Source of the DNA: Opitutales bacterium
Lineage (GTDB): Bacteria > Verrucomicrobiota > Verrucomicrobiia > Opitutales > UBA2995
Reading direction: 5' to 3'
Assembly (NCBI GenBank): GCA_022824405.1
Contig: JAJDZZ010000060.1
Span: 1 to 42,308 of the forward strand
DNA length: 42,308 nt
Positions 1 to 7,824 of the stretch are shown in pieces. The translations under genes were made by a program, and so were the position numbers. Numbering within the stretch: the first letter of the stretch is position 1; each line of letters opens with the position of its first letter. The notes under the pieces were generated by a model. The model had not been told where the DNA came from and did not search any database. It saw nothing but the letters and a program-made list of their open reading frames with translations.

Positions 1-47
1 TCCTGGCACTTGCAATCATGACGATTGACACCATCGAAGGCTTTTTC

Positions 48-94
48 GAGCGCTTTCTCCGACGAGTTATTTGGACCCATTCTCGAAAGCGCTC
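48..94. repeat. Short inverted repeat, possible hairpin
   Basis: Positions 48-57 (GAGCGCTTTC) and 85-94 (GAAAGCGCTC) are perfect reverse complements separated by 27 bases. It could be the terminator of a gene lying left of the window or part of the surrounding repeat region. There is no clear run of T after it. No gene is supported in bases 1-187. Confidence 0.4.
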
Positions 95-132
95 AAAAGC
101 CGGTAAATTCATGGTTGGGAGACCTACAAGAT

Positions 133-179
133 CGCCAAGGAATCCGGCTTCGCCGGAACAAGAGTTAACGGAGGGGGGA
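133..179 (+). repeat. Dispersed 47-bp repeat, copy 1
   Basis: This stretch matches 12557-12603 with only two differences over 47 bases. It contains a small hairpin (TCCGGC-TTC-GCCGGA) and ends in a purine-rich run (GGAGGGGGGA). The second copy leads directly into a 28-bp inverted repeat, which this copy lacks. The purine run lies just upstream of an ATG at 188 that is in frame with the following sulfatase. Confidence 0.85.
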
Positions 180-222
180 AGGCCAGGATGGGGGTTGCAA
201 CGCAAAACCCAATTCTCATAAT

Positions 223-306
223 CTTTGTGCCTTTGTGCCTTTGTGCCTTTGTGCCTTTGTGCCTTTGTGCCTTTGTGCCTTTGTGCCTTTGTGCCTTTGT
301 GCCTTT
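223..306 (+). repeat. Octamer tandem repeat (CTTTGTGC, about 10.5 copies)
   Basis: Ten perfect head-to-tail copies of CTTTGTGC span 223-302, followed by a partial CTTT. The array ends four bases before the sulfatase ATG at 311. Because 8 is not a multiple of 3, gain or loss of a unit shifts any reading frame passing through it. The current copy number keeps an upstream ATG at 188 in frame with the sulfatase. A four-unit imperfect version lies at 7689-7721, upstream of the DUF1080 gene. Confidence 0.95.
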
Positions 307-310
307 CAAA

Positions 311-1873
311 ATGAACCGCTTTCTTCCAATCCTGGTAACCACGTTCTTCAGTTGGGCCGTTTTCGGCTGTGGAATCAGCCTGGGAGAGGTTCCATTAATT
401 CCACTTGAGGCGAGTCGATCGAAGCCGAACATCGTCTACATTCTGGCCGATGATTTGGGATACGGGGATTTGGGCTGTTACGGACAACAGAAGATCGAGA
501 CTCCCCACATCGACGAATTGGCCGCCCAGGGAATGCGTTTCACGCAACACTATTCCGGCTCCCCCGTTTGTGCTCCGGCGCGTTGCGTGCTCCTGACCGG
601 GAAACATACCGGTAATGCCCGCATACGTGGCAATGACGAATGGAGTGAACGGGGCGATACCTGGAACTACGCCAAGATGGTGGAAGATCCCAACCTGGAG
701 GGTCAGCGTCCCCTCCTCGCCGGCACTGTTACCATTGGCACGCGGCTGCAATCGGTCGGATACAAAACCGCCATTATCGGCAAGTGGGGCCTGGGAGCCC
801 CCCTGACCGAAGGCATACCCAACAAGCAGGGATTCGACTTTTTTTATGGTTATAATTGCCAGAGACAGGCGCACACTCTCTACCCGAAACACCTGTGGAA
901 AAACCAGGAAAAGCACTGGCTGGACAATGAGTTGGTCGTTCCGGGAACAAAGCTGGATAAAGGGGCGGACCCACATGATCCAAAGAGCTATGCGCTATTC
1001 ACCCTCGAACAATATTCCCCCGAGTTGATGCTCAACGAAGCGGTCGGATTCATTCAGGATAATAAGGATGGACCTTTCTTTCTCTACTTCGCCTCCCCGA
1101 TTCCCCACGTCCCCCTACAGGCCCCAAACAGGTGGGTGAAGTACTACCAAAAGAAATTCGGCCCTGAAGAACCGTACTTGGGCAATAGGGGTTATTTCCC
1201 TCACCGCACCCCGCGCGCGGCTTACGCCGCCATGGTTTCCTACCTGGACGAGAGTGTTGGCGTCCTGGTCGCAACTTTGAAGCGGCTCGGACTTTTCGAG
1301 AACACCTTGATTCTTTTTTCCAGCGACAATGGACCGACTTTCAATGGGGGAAGCGACTCGGCTTTTTTTGACAGCGCCGCTCCCTTCAAAAGTGAGCGAG
1401 GCTGGGCTAAAGGATACGTCCACGAAGGCGGTATTCGCGTTCCCCTGATTACCCACTGGCCCGAAAAAATTTCCGGCGGACAAACCTCGGATCACATTTC
1501 AGCCTTCTGGGACGTCCTGCCAACGCTTTGTGAAATAGGGGGAGCAGAAATTCCACACGGCATCGACGGCATCAGTTTCTCAGCCACCCTTCTGGGAAAT
1601 GCCGAGCAAAAAGAGCATCCGTTTCTTTATTGGGAATTCCCGTCTTACAAGGGGCAACAGGCCGTTCGATTGGGAGACTGGAAAGGAATAAGAAAGAATA
1701 TCTTTGACGGAAATTTGGAGTTGGAGCTTTTCAACCTGAAAGAGGATCCGAGGGAGCAGAACAACCTGGCCGCCGCCAATCCCACCATCGTCGCCCGGAT
1801 CGAAGCAATCATGAGGCGCGAGCACTCGCCCGCTTCCCTGGACAAGTTCAGGATGCCTCAATTGGGTGACTAG
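311..1873 (+). CDS. Type I sulfatase (arylsulfatase A-like), exported
   Basis: Formylglycine-dependent sulfatase of 520 residues that would remove sulfate esters from a carbohydrate outside the cytoplasm. Seen: hydrophobic N-terminal export signal (residues 1-25) with a Cys at 20 in a poor lipobox context (VFGC), a metal-binding Asp pair at 47-48 (LADDLGYGD), and the C-x-P-x-R activation motif with Cys87 (CAPAR). SSDNGP supplies further metal ligands, and the C-terminal segment is typical of the family (FNLKEDPREQNNLA). The ATG at 311 is chosen because the signal peptide begins there; there is no clear Shine-Dalgarno site. The frame stays open back to an ATG at 188 through the octamer array, so a longer repeat-coded N-terminus is possible. 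Substrate cannot be told from sequence alone. Confidence 0.93.
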   Translation: MNRFLPILVTTFFSWAVFGCGISLGEVPLIPLEASRSKPNIVYILADDLGYGDLGCYGQQKIETPHIDELAAQGMRFTQHYSGSPVCAPARCVLLTGKHTGNARIRGNDEWSERGDTWNYAKMVEDPNLEGQRPLLAGTVTIGTRLQSVGYKTAIIGKWGLGAPLTEGIPNKQGFDFFYGYNCQRQAHTLYPKHLWKNQEKHWLDNELVVPGTKLDKGADPHDPKSYALFTLEQYSPELMLNEAVGFIQDNKDGPFFLYFASPIPHVPLQAPNRWVKYYQKKFGPEEPYLGNRGYFPHRTPRAAYAAMVSYLDESVGVLVATLKRLGLFENTLILFSSDNGPTFNGGSDSAFFDSAAPFKSERGWAKGYVHEGGIRVPLITHWPEKISGGQTSDHISAFWDVLPTLCEIGGAEIPHGIDGISFSATLLGNAEQKEHPFLYWEFPSYKGQQAVRLGDWKGIRKNIFDGNLELELFNLKEDPREQNNLAAANPTIVARIEAIMRREHSPASLDKFRMPQLGD

Positions 1874-1882
1874 GGGTTACCC

Positions 1883-2014
1883 AAAGGGGTCAAACGTAGA
1901 AAATAGAATTTCCCTTCACTATAGTCATCGTGAATTGATTGGAATGGCTCTGGTTGTTGGCCGTTCAGACATCGGTTAATAAGGGAAATTCTATTTTCTA
2001 CGTTTGACCCCTTT
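1883..2014. mobile_element. MITE-like element with 34-bp terminal inverted repeats
   Basis: Arms 1883-1916 and 1981-2014 are perfect 34-bp reverse complements (inner core GGGGTCAAACGTAGAAAA) enclosing 64 bases with no open frame. The element starts ten bases after the sulfatase stop codon. Length (132 bp), perfect arms and lack of coding capacity fit a non-autonomous transposon or a REP-type element mobilised in trans. As RNA it would form a long stem that could also end transcription. No obvious target-site duplication was seen. Confidence 0.7.
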
Positions 2015-2027
2015 TAAGGATGCCGCC

Positions 2028-2080
2028 GCCCTACCGCTTACGTTTTGAAATGGTAGGGCAATCGCGTCCCCGCGATGCCG
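2028..2080. repeat. REP-like double-hairpin element (partial)
   Basis: GCCCTACC (2028-2035) pairs with GGTAGGGC (2052-2059). Directly after comes a second hairpin: ATCGCG (2061-2066), loop TCCC, CGCGAT (2071-2076), then GCCG. The same architecture with a different stem sequence but the same loop recurs at 15561-15612. The left outer hairpin present there is missing here, where the unit abuts the MITE-like element. Confidence 0.75.
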
Positions 2081-2112
2081 TAACCTCTTCTATATCCGGG
2101 TTTTTCCCTTCC

Positions 2113-2236
2113 ATCGATCACGATCATGATCACGATTAATTTCAGCACCTTTAACCTTTAGCCTTCTTCCTTCATCCTTCTTCCTTTTCTTCCCATCCGT
2201 GTAATCCGTGGTTTCTCCATCTCCCCTTGCAAAGTG
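2113..2236. repeat. Intergenic mosaic repeat block (gap 1874-2313)
   Basis: This block holds the modules CGATCACGATCATGATCACGATT (about 2115-2137), pyrimidine-rich CCTTCTTCC runs, and ATCCGTGTAATCCGTGG (about 2195-2211). Each module also occurs in other gaps of the window (7508-7640, 12699-12709, 25818-25873). No gene is supported here. The remaining bases to 2313 form the leader of the following operon, with a GGAG about 12 bases before its ATG. Confidence 0.7.
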
Positions 2237-2313
2237 GCGCCGAACCGCACGAAAATAGTTTCCTCGTTGGTTCTGTATCGATAACCGTCGATTAACCCGG
2301 AGTTGCAACTTTT

Positions 2314-3558
2314 ATGATACGCATAGGCATAGTGGGCTGCGGACGAATCCTGGCCGCTCATTTACGGGGTTATCGCGCCATGCGTGAAGCGGGTATCGAT
2401 AACTTCCGCATCACCGCGCTCTGCGCCCGCAAGATTGAAGACGCGCAAATGTATGCCAAGCGGGGTGAAGGGCCTCCCCAACGCCCCGCCGTCAGCCAAA
2501 CTCCGGGCGATCCCCTGGCCATCGGCGATGAATACGTATCCGATTTTCAGAATGATCCGGAGGTGACGCTCTACGATGATTATCGAGAGATGATGGCCCA
2601 TGGGCCCATCGATGCGGTCAACGACTTTACCACCCATGGAATGCATCACCTCGTTGCCGATGCCGCCTGTCGATCCGGCAAACACCTGCTGACGCAGAAA
2701 CCCCTTGCCGTAACGGTAGGGGCCGCCCGCGCCATGTGCCAACAGTTCGAATCCACCGGTCTCACCCTGGGAGTGTTTGAGAACTGGCGCTATCGGGACC
2801 AGGCGCGTTACCTGCGCTGGCTGATCGACGCCGGTTTCCTTGGAATCCCCCAGATGTTTCTATTTGGCAATGTGGGCAACTGGTGGACGCCCGACAAGGT
2901 GGTGGCGCACACCCCCTGGCGGCACGTCAGGAAATTGGGGGGCGGAATAACCCTCGATCTGGGGGTGCATCAACTCCATTTGGTCCGCTTCCTCCTGGGT
3001 GAAATTACCTCAATCGCGGGAACCACCGCAGTCATCGAACCCAAACGGCGCTTTGTCAACTCCGAGGGTGATGCGGAGACCATGGATTGCGATGCGGATG
3101 ATGTTTTCAGCGCGTCCTTTACCGCCAGCAATGGCGCTTTCGGGACTCTGACCGCAAGTTGGGCCGGACACGGAGGGGGCGTCCATTTCGGTGGAGGGCC
3201 CGTGCTCTACGGGAGCAAGGGGCGCGTCCTGGGCGATACCTTGACCCTCGATGACGGCTCAACCCACCCCATCGAATCTTTTTACAGGGAAAATTGCCCT
3301 CCTCACCGACAGGAACGTGAATTTCCACTCGGTATGACCGACGAGTTTGCTGTCGCCCAACTCGATTGGCTGAACGCCATCGAGGAAGGTCGGCAACCCC
3401 AAGCCAGCGGATGGGAAGGACTGGCCGATCTGGCCTCCGCCTTCGCCATCCTGGAATCTGACTTGGCCGGCCGGCGCATTGCCGTCGAGGACGTCATCGA
3501 CGGGACCGTATCGGAGTATCAAGAGCCCATAGCCCGACACTTCGGACTACCCGACTGA
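2314..3558 (+). CDS. Gfo/Idh/MocA family oxidoreductase
   Basis: NAD(P)-dependent sugar or polyol dehydrogenase family protein of 414 residues, cytoplasmic. The N-terminal Rossmann fold opens with GIVGCGRI. The usual EKP motif reads LTQKPLAV, so the Glu before the conserved Lys-Pro is Gln. The C-terminal alpha/beta domain carries the substrate-side segment GGGITLDLGVHQLHLVRFLLG. An insertion around residues 47-72 is longer than in the shorter paralogues of this window. It is first in a four-gene operon (25 bases to the MFS gene). Substrate unknown; the neighbouring permease and a second Gfo/Idh/MocA suggest a small catabolic module for one sugar or nucleoside-like compound. Confidence 0.9.
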   Translation: MIRIGIVGCGRILAAHLRGYRAMREAGIDNFRITALCARKIEDAQMYAKRGEGPPQRPAVSQTPGDPLAIGDEYVSDFQNDPEVTLYDDYREMMAHGPIDAVNDFTTHGMHHLVADAACRSGKHLLTQKPLAVTVGAARAMCQQFESTGLTLGVFENWRYRDQARYLRWLIDAGFLGIPQMFLFGNVGNWWTPDKVVAHTPWRHVRKLGGGITLDLGVHQLHLVRFLLGEITSIAGTTAVIEPKRRFVNSEGDAETMDCDADDVFSASFTASNGAFGTLTASWAGHGGGVHFGGGPVLYGSKGRVLGDTLTLDDGSTHPIESFYRENCPPHRQEREFPLGMTDEFAVAQLDWLNAIEEGRQPQASGWEGLADLASAFAILESDLAGRRIAVEDVIDGTVSEYQEPIARHFGLPD

Positions 3559-3583
3559 AACGAAACTTATTCCCCACAGAATC

Positions 3584-4906
3584 ATGTCTCCATCAACCCC
3601 CGCATCCACCAAGGGAAAAGGCATCGATGCACGGCTCTGCCTGATGATGTTCATGGAATACGGGGTCAAGGGTTTGTGGATGCCGCTGGCCGGAATCTTT
3701 CTCGTGGCCGAAATTTCCGAAGGCGGATTGGGATTCACGGAATCGGAGAAAGGCATGATAATCGGCATTCCGTTGGCGGTGGGTTCTTTCCTCGCCCCCT
3801 TTATCGCCGGCCAACTGACCGACCGGATGTTTTCCACCCAGAAATGCCTGGGCATCATGTTGCTTATCGCCGGCATCCTGAAATGGGCCACGGCGTATCA
3901 GACTACCTTGGCCATGTGGATGGCGCTTTCCATTTTTTTCGCCATTCTCTACGTGCCGACCATTGCCCTGACCAACTCGCTGGCCATGCAGCACCTGAGC
4001 GACCCCAAGAGCCAGTTTCCCAAGGTGCGGGTCTGGGGAACAGTAGCCTGGATTGTCGTCTCCTGGGTCTTCCCCATGATCTGGCTCCAGACCAACTTGC
4101 AGTTTCAGGTTCTACCGCCCTTCTTCAAGGGAGACAACGTGCCCGACGTAACCGCACGCATGCTCGACAGCCTGAAATTTGCCGGAGGTTTGGCCATCGT
4201 CTACGCCCTCTTCTGCTGGTTTATTCTGCCCCATACTCCTCCCTCGGACAAGAACCGCAAGAAACTGGCTTTTGTGGAAGCCATGGGGTTGTTTCGCAAA
4301 CGGTCCTTCAGGGTGCTTCTGATCCTGACATTGCCGGTGAGCATTCTCCACACCCTCTACATGATGAATACCAGCCCCTTTCTCAAAGAGAGCGGATTGC
4401 AGGCCAGTTACATCATGCCGGCCATGTCTCTGGGGCAATTCTCCGAAATCGTGGCCTTGATTTTACTGGGTAAATTTCTCACCCGATTCGGCTTCCGCAA
4501 GATCATGACTTTCGGCATGGCTTGCTACGGCGTCCGCTACGCCATTTTCGGAATTCCGGGACTGCCGGTGGAAGTCCATGTAGCCGTTCAACTCATGCAC
4601 GGGCTCTGCTTCGGCTGTTTCTACGCCGGCGCTTTCATTTACGTTGAGCGCATTTCCCCGAAAGCGATCCACCACACCGCTCAGATCCTGTTCTTCTTCG
4701 TCATGATGGGGCTGGCTCCGGCCATTACCGGAGCATTCCTGAACGGTTGGCTGGCCGATTTGGCGGGCGCGCCAAATGGCGTTCTCGACCTGCCATCCTA
4801 TGTCCGGTTTTGGCAGTATGCCGCGGCAATCGGCATCGTGTCAGCCATACTATTCTGGGTGTTTTTTCGGGATGAAACCCAAGGAGATCAACCCGCTGCG
4901 GGCTAA
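3584..4906 (+). CDS. MFS permease, nucleoside:H+ symporter-like (NupG/XapB type)
   Basis: Inner-membrane transporter of 440 residues with the hydrophobic pattern of about 12 transmembrane helices. The N-terminus (RLCLMMFMEYGVKGLWMPLAG) and the GQLTDRMFSTQKCLG loop after the second helix resemble the nucleoside:proton symporter branch of the major facilitator superfamily. In this phylum similar proteins are often found in sugar-catabolism operons, so the cargo need not be a nucleoside. The ATG at 3584 leaves 25 bases after the upstream gene; the next gene starts nine bases after its stop. Confidence 0.85.
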   Translation: MSPSTPASTKGKGIDARLCLMMFMEYGVKGLWMPLAGIFLVAEISEGGLGFTESEKGMIIGIPLAVGSFLAPFIAGQLTDRMFSTQKCLGIMLLIAGILKWATAYQTTLAMWMALSIFFAILYVPTIALTNSLAMQHLSDPKSQFPKVRVWGTVAWIVVSWVFPMIWLQTNLQFQVLPPFFKGDNVPDVTARMLDSLKFAGGLAIVYALFCWFILPHTPPSDKNRKKLAFVEAMGLFRKRSFRVLLILTLPVSILHTLYMMNTSPFLKESGLQASYIMPAMSLGQFSEIVALILLGKFLTRFGFRKIMTFGMACYGVRYAIFGIPGLPVEVHVAVQLMHGLCFGCFYAGAFIYVERISPKAIHHTAQILFFFVMMGLAPAITGAFLNGWLADLAGAPNGVLDLPSYVRFWQYAAAIGIVSAILFWVFFRDETQGDQPAAG

Positions 4907-4915
4907 GGACAAACC

Positions 4916-6415
4916 ATGAGCTACGACCTGTATTGGGGGGACCTGCATAGCCATTGCTCGATCAGTTACGGGCATGGCAACATTGAACAGGCCCTGGAAC
5001 GCGCCAGGCAACAGCTCGACTTCTGCTCCATCACGGGTCACGCATTCTGGCCCGACATGCCCACCGACCGCAATAGCTACGCCGAGATCATCGATTACCA
5101 CAACGAAGGATTCGCCCGCTGTGCCAAAAATTGGGATAAACTTATCGAAGCCCATAAAAAAGCAACCAAAGCAGGTGAGTTTGTCGCCCTGCCCAGCTAC
5201 GAATGGCATTCCCTCCAGTACGGCGATCACAACGTGTATTGCCCCAGGGCCGATCTGACCTTGCGGGATGCTCCCAATCTGCCCTCCCTGCGGAAATTGG
5301 CACAAGCCGTGGATGGAATTGCCGTCCCCCACCACATCGGTTACCGCAAAGGATACCGCGGAATAAATTGGGATGCCTACCGGGAGGATGTGTCCCCATT
5401 CGTGGAAATATTTTCGCTGCACGGATGCTCCCTAAGCTCCGACGCGGCCTATCCCATGCTGCACGATATGGGGCCACGTGATTTCGGCTCCACTGCGGAG
5501 GAAGGTTGGCGAAGGGGGCATAAATTCGGGATCGTCGGCGGCACGGACCACCACGCGGCCTATCCTGGGAGCCATGGGGATGGCCGGATGGGCGTATTCG
5601 CCGAATCATTGACCCGACAAGGATTGATGGATGCTTTCAAAGCACGCCGGGTCTACGCCGCTACCGGAGACAAAATCGACGCCCGTCTTTTCATCGACGA
5701 TGCCGTGATCGGCCAGACGGTGAGGGCTCCCGGCGCCAGGAATCTTCAAATCTCCGTGCTGGGAATGGATGAGTTGGACCAGGTCCGTCTGTTGAAAAAT
5801 GGCCGTATCCTAGGGCGATATTTTCCAACGGATGACGCGGCGGATTCCAACCGTTACCGCTTGCGCCTGACCTGGGGTTGGGGACGCAAAACCGAACGGG
5901 TCAAATGGTTGGCGAGCCTGGCTTTATCCGAGGGAGCGATCCGGTCCGTCGACACCTGCTTCTCCGGTCAGGCCGTGGTGGCGCCAAAAAGAGATGCCGA
6001 GGATTTGCCTGCCGATACGGATGGGGAACTTCTGCCCCATGCCGTAATGGAAAGAATCGATAATTCCCTCACCTGGCGAAGTGTGACCAGCGGAAATCTC
6101 TCCATGCGGCATGCCACTACCCAGGGAATCTCTCTGGAAATTGAAGCATCCCGGGACGCTGAAATTCGAGTAAACGTAAACGGTCACACCTTTCGGCATA
6201 AGCTGACTGAAATTCTGGAAGGTGGTCGCAGCCATTTTCTGAGAGGCTGGCTGACCGAGGCTATCCAGATTGGACCCGCCGTACCCCTGAACCATTGCCG
6301 GGTCGAGGAAACAGTGACGGACCTGCCGGAAAAGAACAGGGATATCTATCGGCTGGAAGTAGCTCAAAAGAACGGTCAGTGGGCCTGGCTGACCCCCATT
6401 TGGGCTGAAGCATAA
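4916..6415 (+). CDS. PHP-like metal-dependent protein, DUF3604 family
   Basis: Probable metal-dependent phosphoesterase-like protein of 499 residues. The N-terminal half carries the histidine/acidic ligands expected of a PHP-type barrel: WGDLHSHCS (His11, His13), SITGH (His42), SYEWHS (Glu96, His98), VPHHIGY (His139/140), FVEIFS (Glu164) and GGTDHHA (Asp211, His212/213). The C-terminal half (about 260-499) looks like one or two beta-rich domains. No export signal is visible. The reaction is unknown for the family. AAGGA lies seven bases before the ATG. It sits between the MFS permease and a Gfo/Idh/MocA oxidoreductase, suggesting action on an imported compound. Confidence 0.82.
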   Translation: MSYDLYWGDLHSHCSISYGHGNIEQALERARQQLDFCSITGHAFWPDMPTDRNSYAEIIDYHNEGFARCAKNWDKLIEAHKKATKAGEFVALPSYEWHSLQYGDHNVYCPRADLTLRDAPNLPSLRKLAQAVDGIAVPHHIGYRKGYRGINWDAYREDVSPFVEIFSLHGCSLSSDAAYPMLHDMGPRDFGSTAEEGWRRGHKFGIVGGTDHHAAYPGSHGDGRMGVFAESLTRQGLMDAFKARRVYAATGDKIDARLFIDDAVIGQTVRAPGARNLQISVLGMDELDQVRLLKNGRILGRYFPTDDAADSNRYRLRLTWGWGRKTERVKWLASLALSEGAIRSVDTCFSGQAVVAPKRDAEDLPADTDGELLPHAVMERIDNSLTWRSVTSGNLSMRHATTQGISLEIEASRDAEIRVNVNGHTFRHKLTEILEGGRSHFLRGWLTEAIQIGPAVPLNHCRVEETVTDLPEKNRDIYRLEVAQKNGQWAWLTPIWAEA

Positions 6416-6450
6416 CCATAACGGGCGAAGAAACCTTTAATCAGTATTCA

Positions 6451-7479
6451 ATGAGCGAAACCCTTAGAATCGGAGTCCTCGGCCTCATCCATGACCACGT
6501 GTGGAGCAACCTGGCAGCGCTGGCCGACTGTGACCGCGCCGAACTGGTGGCGGCCTCGGACCCAAACCTACCACTGACGGCGCGTGTTTCCCGCGAATAC
6601 GGCTGCAGGACCTATTCCACCCATCGGGAACTCCTCGATTCCGAGCAATTGGATGCGGTATACGTGTTCAGCAGCAATGCCGAGGGCGCTGAACTGGCCA
6701 TACGGTCCATGGAACGGAAACTCCACGTCCTGAGTGAGAAACCCATGGCCGCCCGTCTCGATCAGGCCGACCGCATGCTGGCCGCAGCGGCGAAAAACCA
6801 AGTGAAGTTGGTCATTAACTGGCCCTTCGCCTGGTGGCCGCAACTCCGGGTTGCCCTGACCATGGCTAAGGACGGAGCCATCGGGAAACTTTGGGGCGTC
6901 AAATACCGGGCCGCCCACGCCGGACCCAAGGAGTTGGGTTGCTCGGAGTATTTTTGCAACTGGCTCTTCGACCGGGAACTGAACGGCGGCGGCGCCCTGC
7001 TGGACTATTGCGGTTATGGGTGCCTGCTTTCCGCCGCAATGCTGGGTCAACCCGAAAAAGTGACCGGAATCACGGGAGGACAGATCAAGGATTCTCTTGC
7101 CGTGGAAGATAACGCCCTCATTGCCATGACCTATCCCTTTGGCATTGCCACCGCCGAAGCCTCTTGGACCCAGATCGGCAAACTGACCAGTTATACGACT
7201 GCGATCTACGGCACGGAGGGAACGTTACTGGTAGAACCACGATTGGGGGGAAAGCTTTACATGGCCACGTCCGATGACCCCAATGGCCGTGAAATTGCCT
7301 TGCCGGACCAAGAGCCCCGCCTGCGCGATTCAGCCACCCATTTTGTCAGCGTGGTCTCCGATGGGGCTGAACCATGGCTGCTCTGCCGACCCGGTCTGGG
7401 CCGCGACGCCCAGGAAATAATGGAAGCTGGACTGAAATCGTCCCTGCAGGGAAACCACATTTCCCTTCCCCTCGATTAA
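6451..7479 (+). CDS. Gfo/Idh/MocA family oxidoreductase
   Basis: Cytoplasmic 342-residue NAD(P)-dependent dehydrogenase-family protein. The Rossmann glycine motif is the histidine-containing variant GVLGLIHDHVW rather than GxGxxG, a feature of one Gfo/Idh/MocA subgroup. The EKP motif is intact (LSEKPMAARL). The C-terminal domain contains GGGALLDYCGYG. It is last in the four-gene operon that begins at 2314, 35 bases after the DUF3604 gene. Two divergent paralogues in one operon suggest consecutive or reverse oxidation-reduction steps; the substrate is not identifiable. Confidence 0.88.
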   Translation: MSETLRIGVLGLIHDHVWSNLAALADCDRAELVAASDPNLPLTARVSREYGCRTYSTHRELLDSEQLDAVYVFSSNAEGAELAIRSMERKLHVLSEKPMAARLDQADRMLAAAAKNQVKLVINWPFAWWPQLRVALTMAKDGAIGKLWGVKYRAAHAGPKELGCSEYFCNWLFDRELNGGGALLDYCGYGCLLSAAMLGQPEKVTGITGGQIKDSLAVEDNALIAMTYPFGIATAEASWTQIGKLTSYTTAIYGTEGTLLVEPRLGGKLYMATSDDPNGREIALPDQEPRLRDSATHFVSVVSDGAEPWLLCRPGLGRDAQEIMEAGLKSSLQGNHISLPLD

Positions 7480-7499
7480 CCGAATAGCATCCAGTCACC

Positions 7500-7768
7500 C
7501 CATTCCTTATCCGTGTGATCCGTGTAATCCGTGGTCACTCTTCTCTCCACTCCATTACTCCACCACTCCCTCGATCACGATCACGATTAATCTCTGTGCT
7601 CTCTGTGGTTAATCCCCCATCCGTGTAATTCGTGGTTTCAGCCTTTCGCCTTTCGCCTTTTCCCCACTCCCTCACTCCCTTCTTCAACCTTTGTGCCTTT
7701 GTGCCTCTGTGCCTTTGTGCCATCTCGCCTTGGCGAGATCCCATTCCTCATTGGCGCCCTTGGGCGCC
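7500..7768. repeat. Intergenic mosaic repeat block (gap 7480-7824)
   Basis: The richest mosaic in the window. In order: ATCCGTGTGATCCGTGTAATCCGTGG, a CCACTCC run, CGATCACGATCACGATT (7572-7588), CTCTGTGCTCTCTGTGG, a second ATCCGTGTAATTCGTGG, GCCTTTCGCCTTTCGCC, four imperfect TTTGTGCC units (7689-7721), a perfect hairpin ATCTCGCC-TT-GGCGAGAT (7722-7739), ATTCCTCATT, and the hairpin GGCGCCC-TT-GGGCGCC (7753-7768). No gene is supported in it. Confidence 0.85.
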
Positions 7769-7824
7769 TTAGGCAGTTTTGTGTGGCCAAGTCATCTTGG
7801 TGTCCCGAAAATATGAGAATAGAA

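Noticed and set aside
223-306. CRISPR array
   Set aside because: Repeat unit is eight bases with no spacers; it is a simple tandem repeat. No other regular repeat-spacer pattern was seen.
124-432. Minus-strand open frame encoding a repeated AQRHKGTK peptide
   Set aside because: It is the translation of the CTTTGTGC array in the opposite strand and overlaps the sulfatase start; it has no independent coding signs.
2113-2236. Small genes inside mosaic repeat blocks
   Set aside because: Open frames there translate repeat modules only and recur at unrelated loci; no start signals or conserved motifs.
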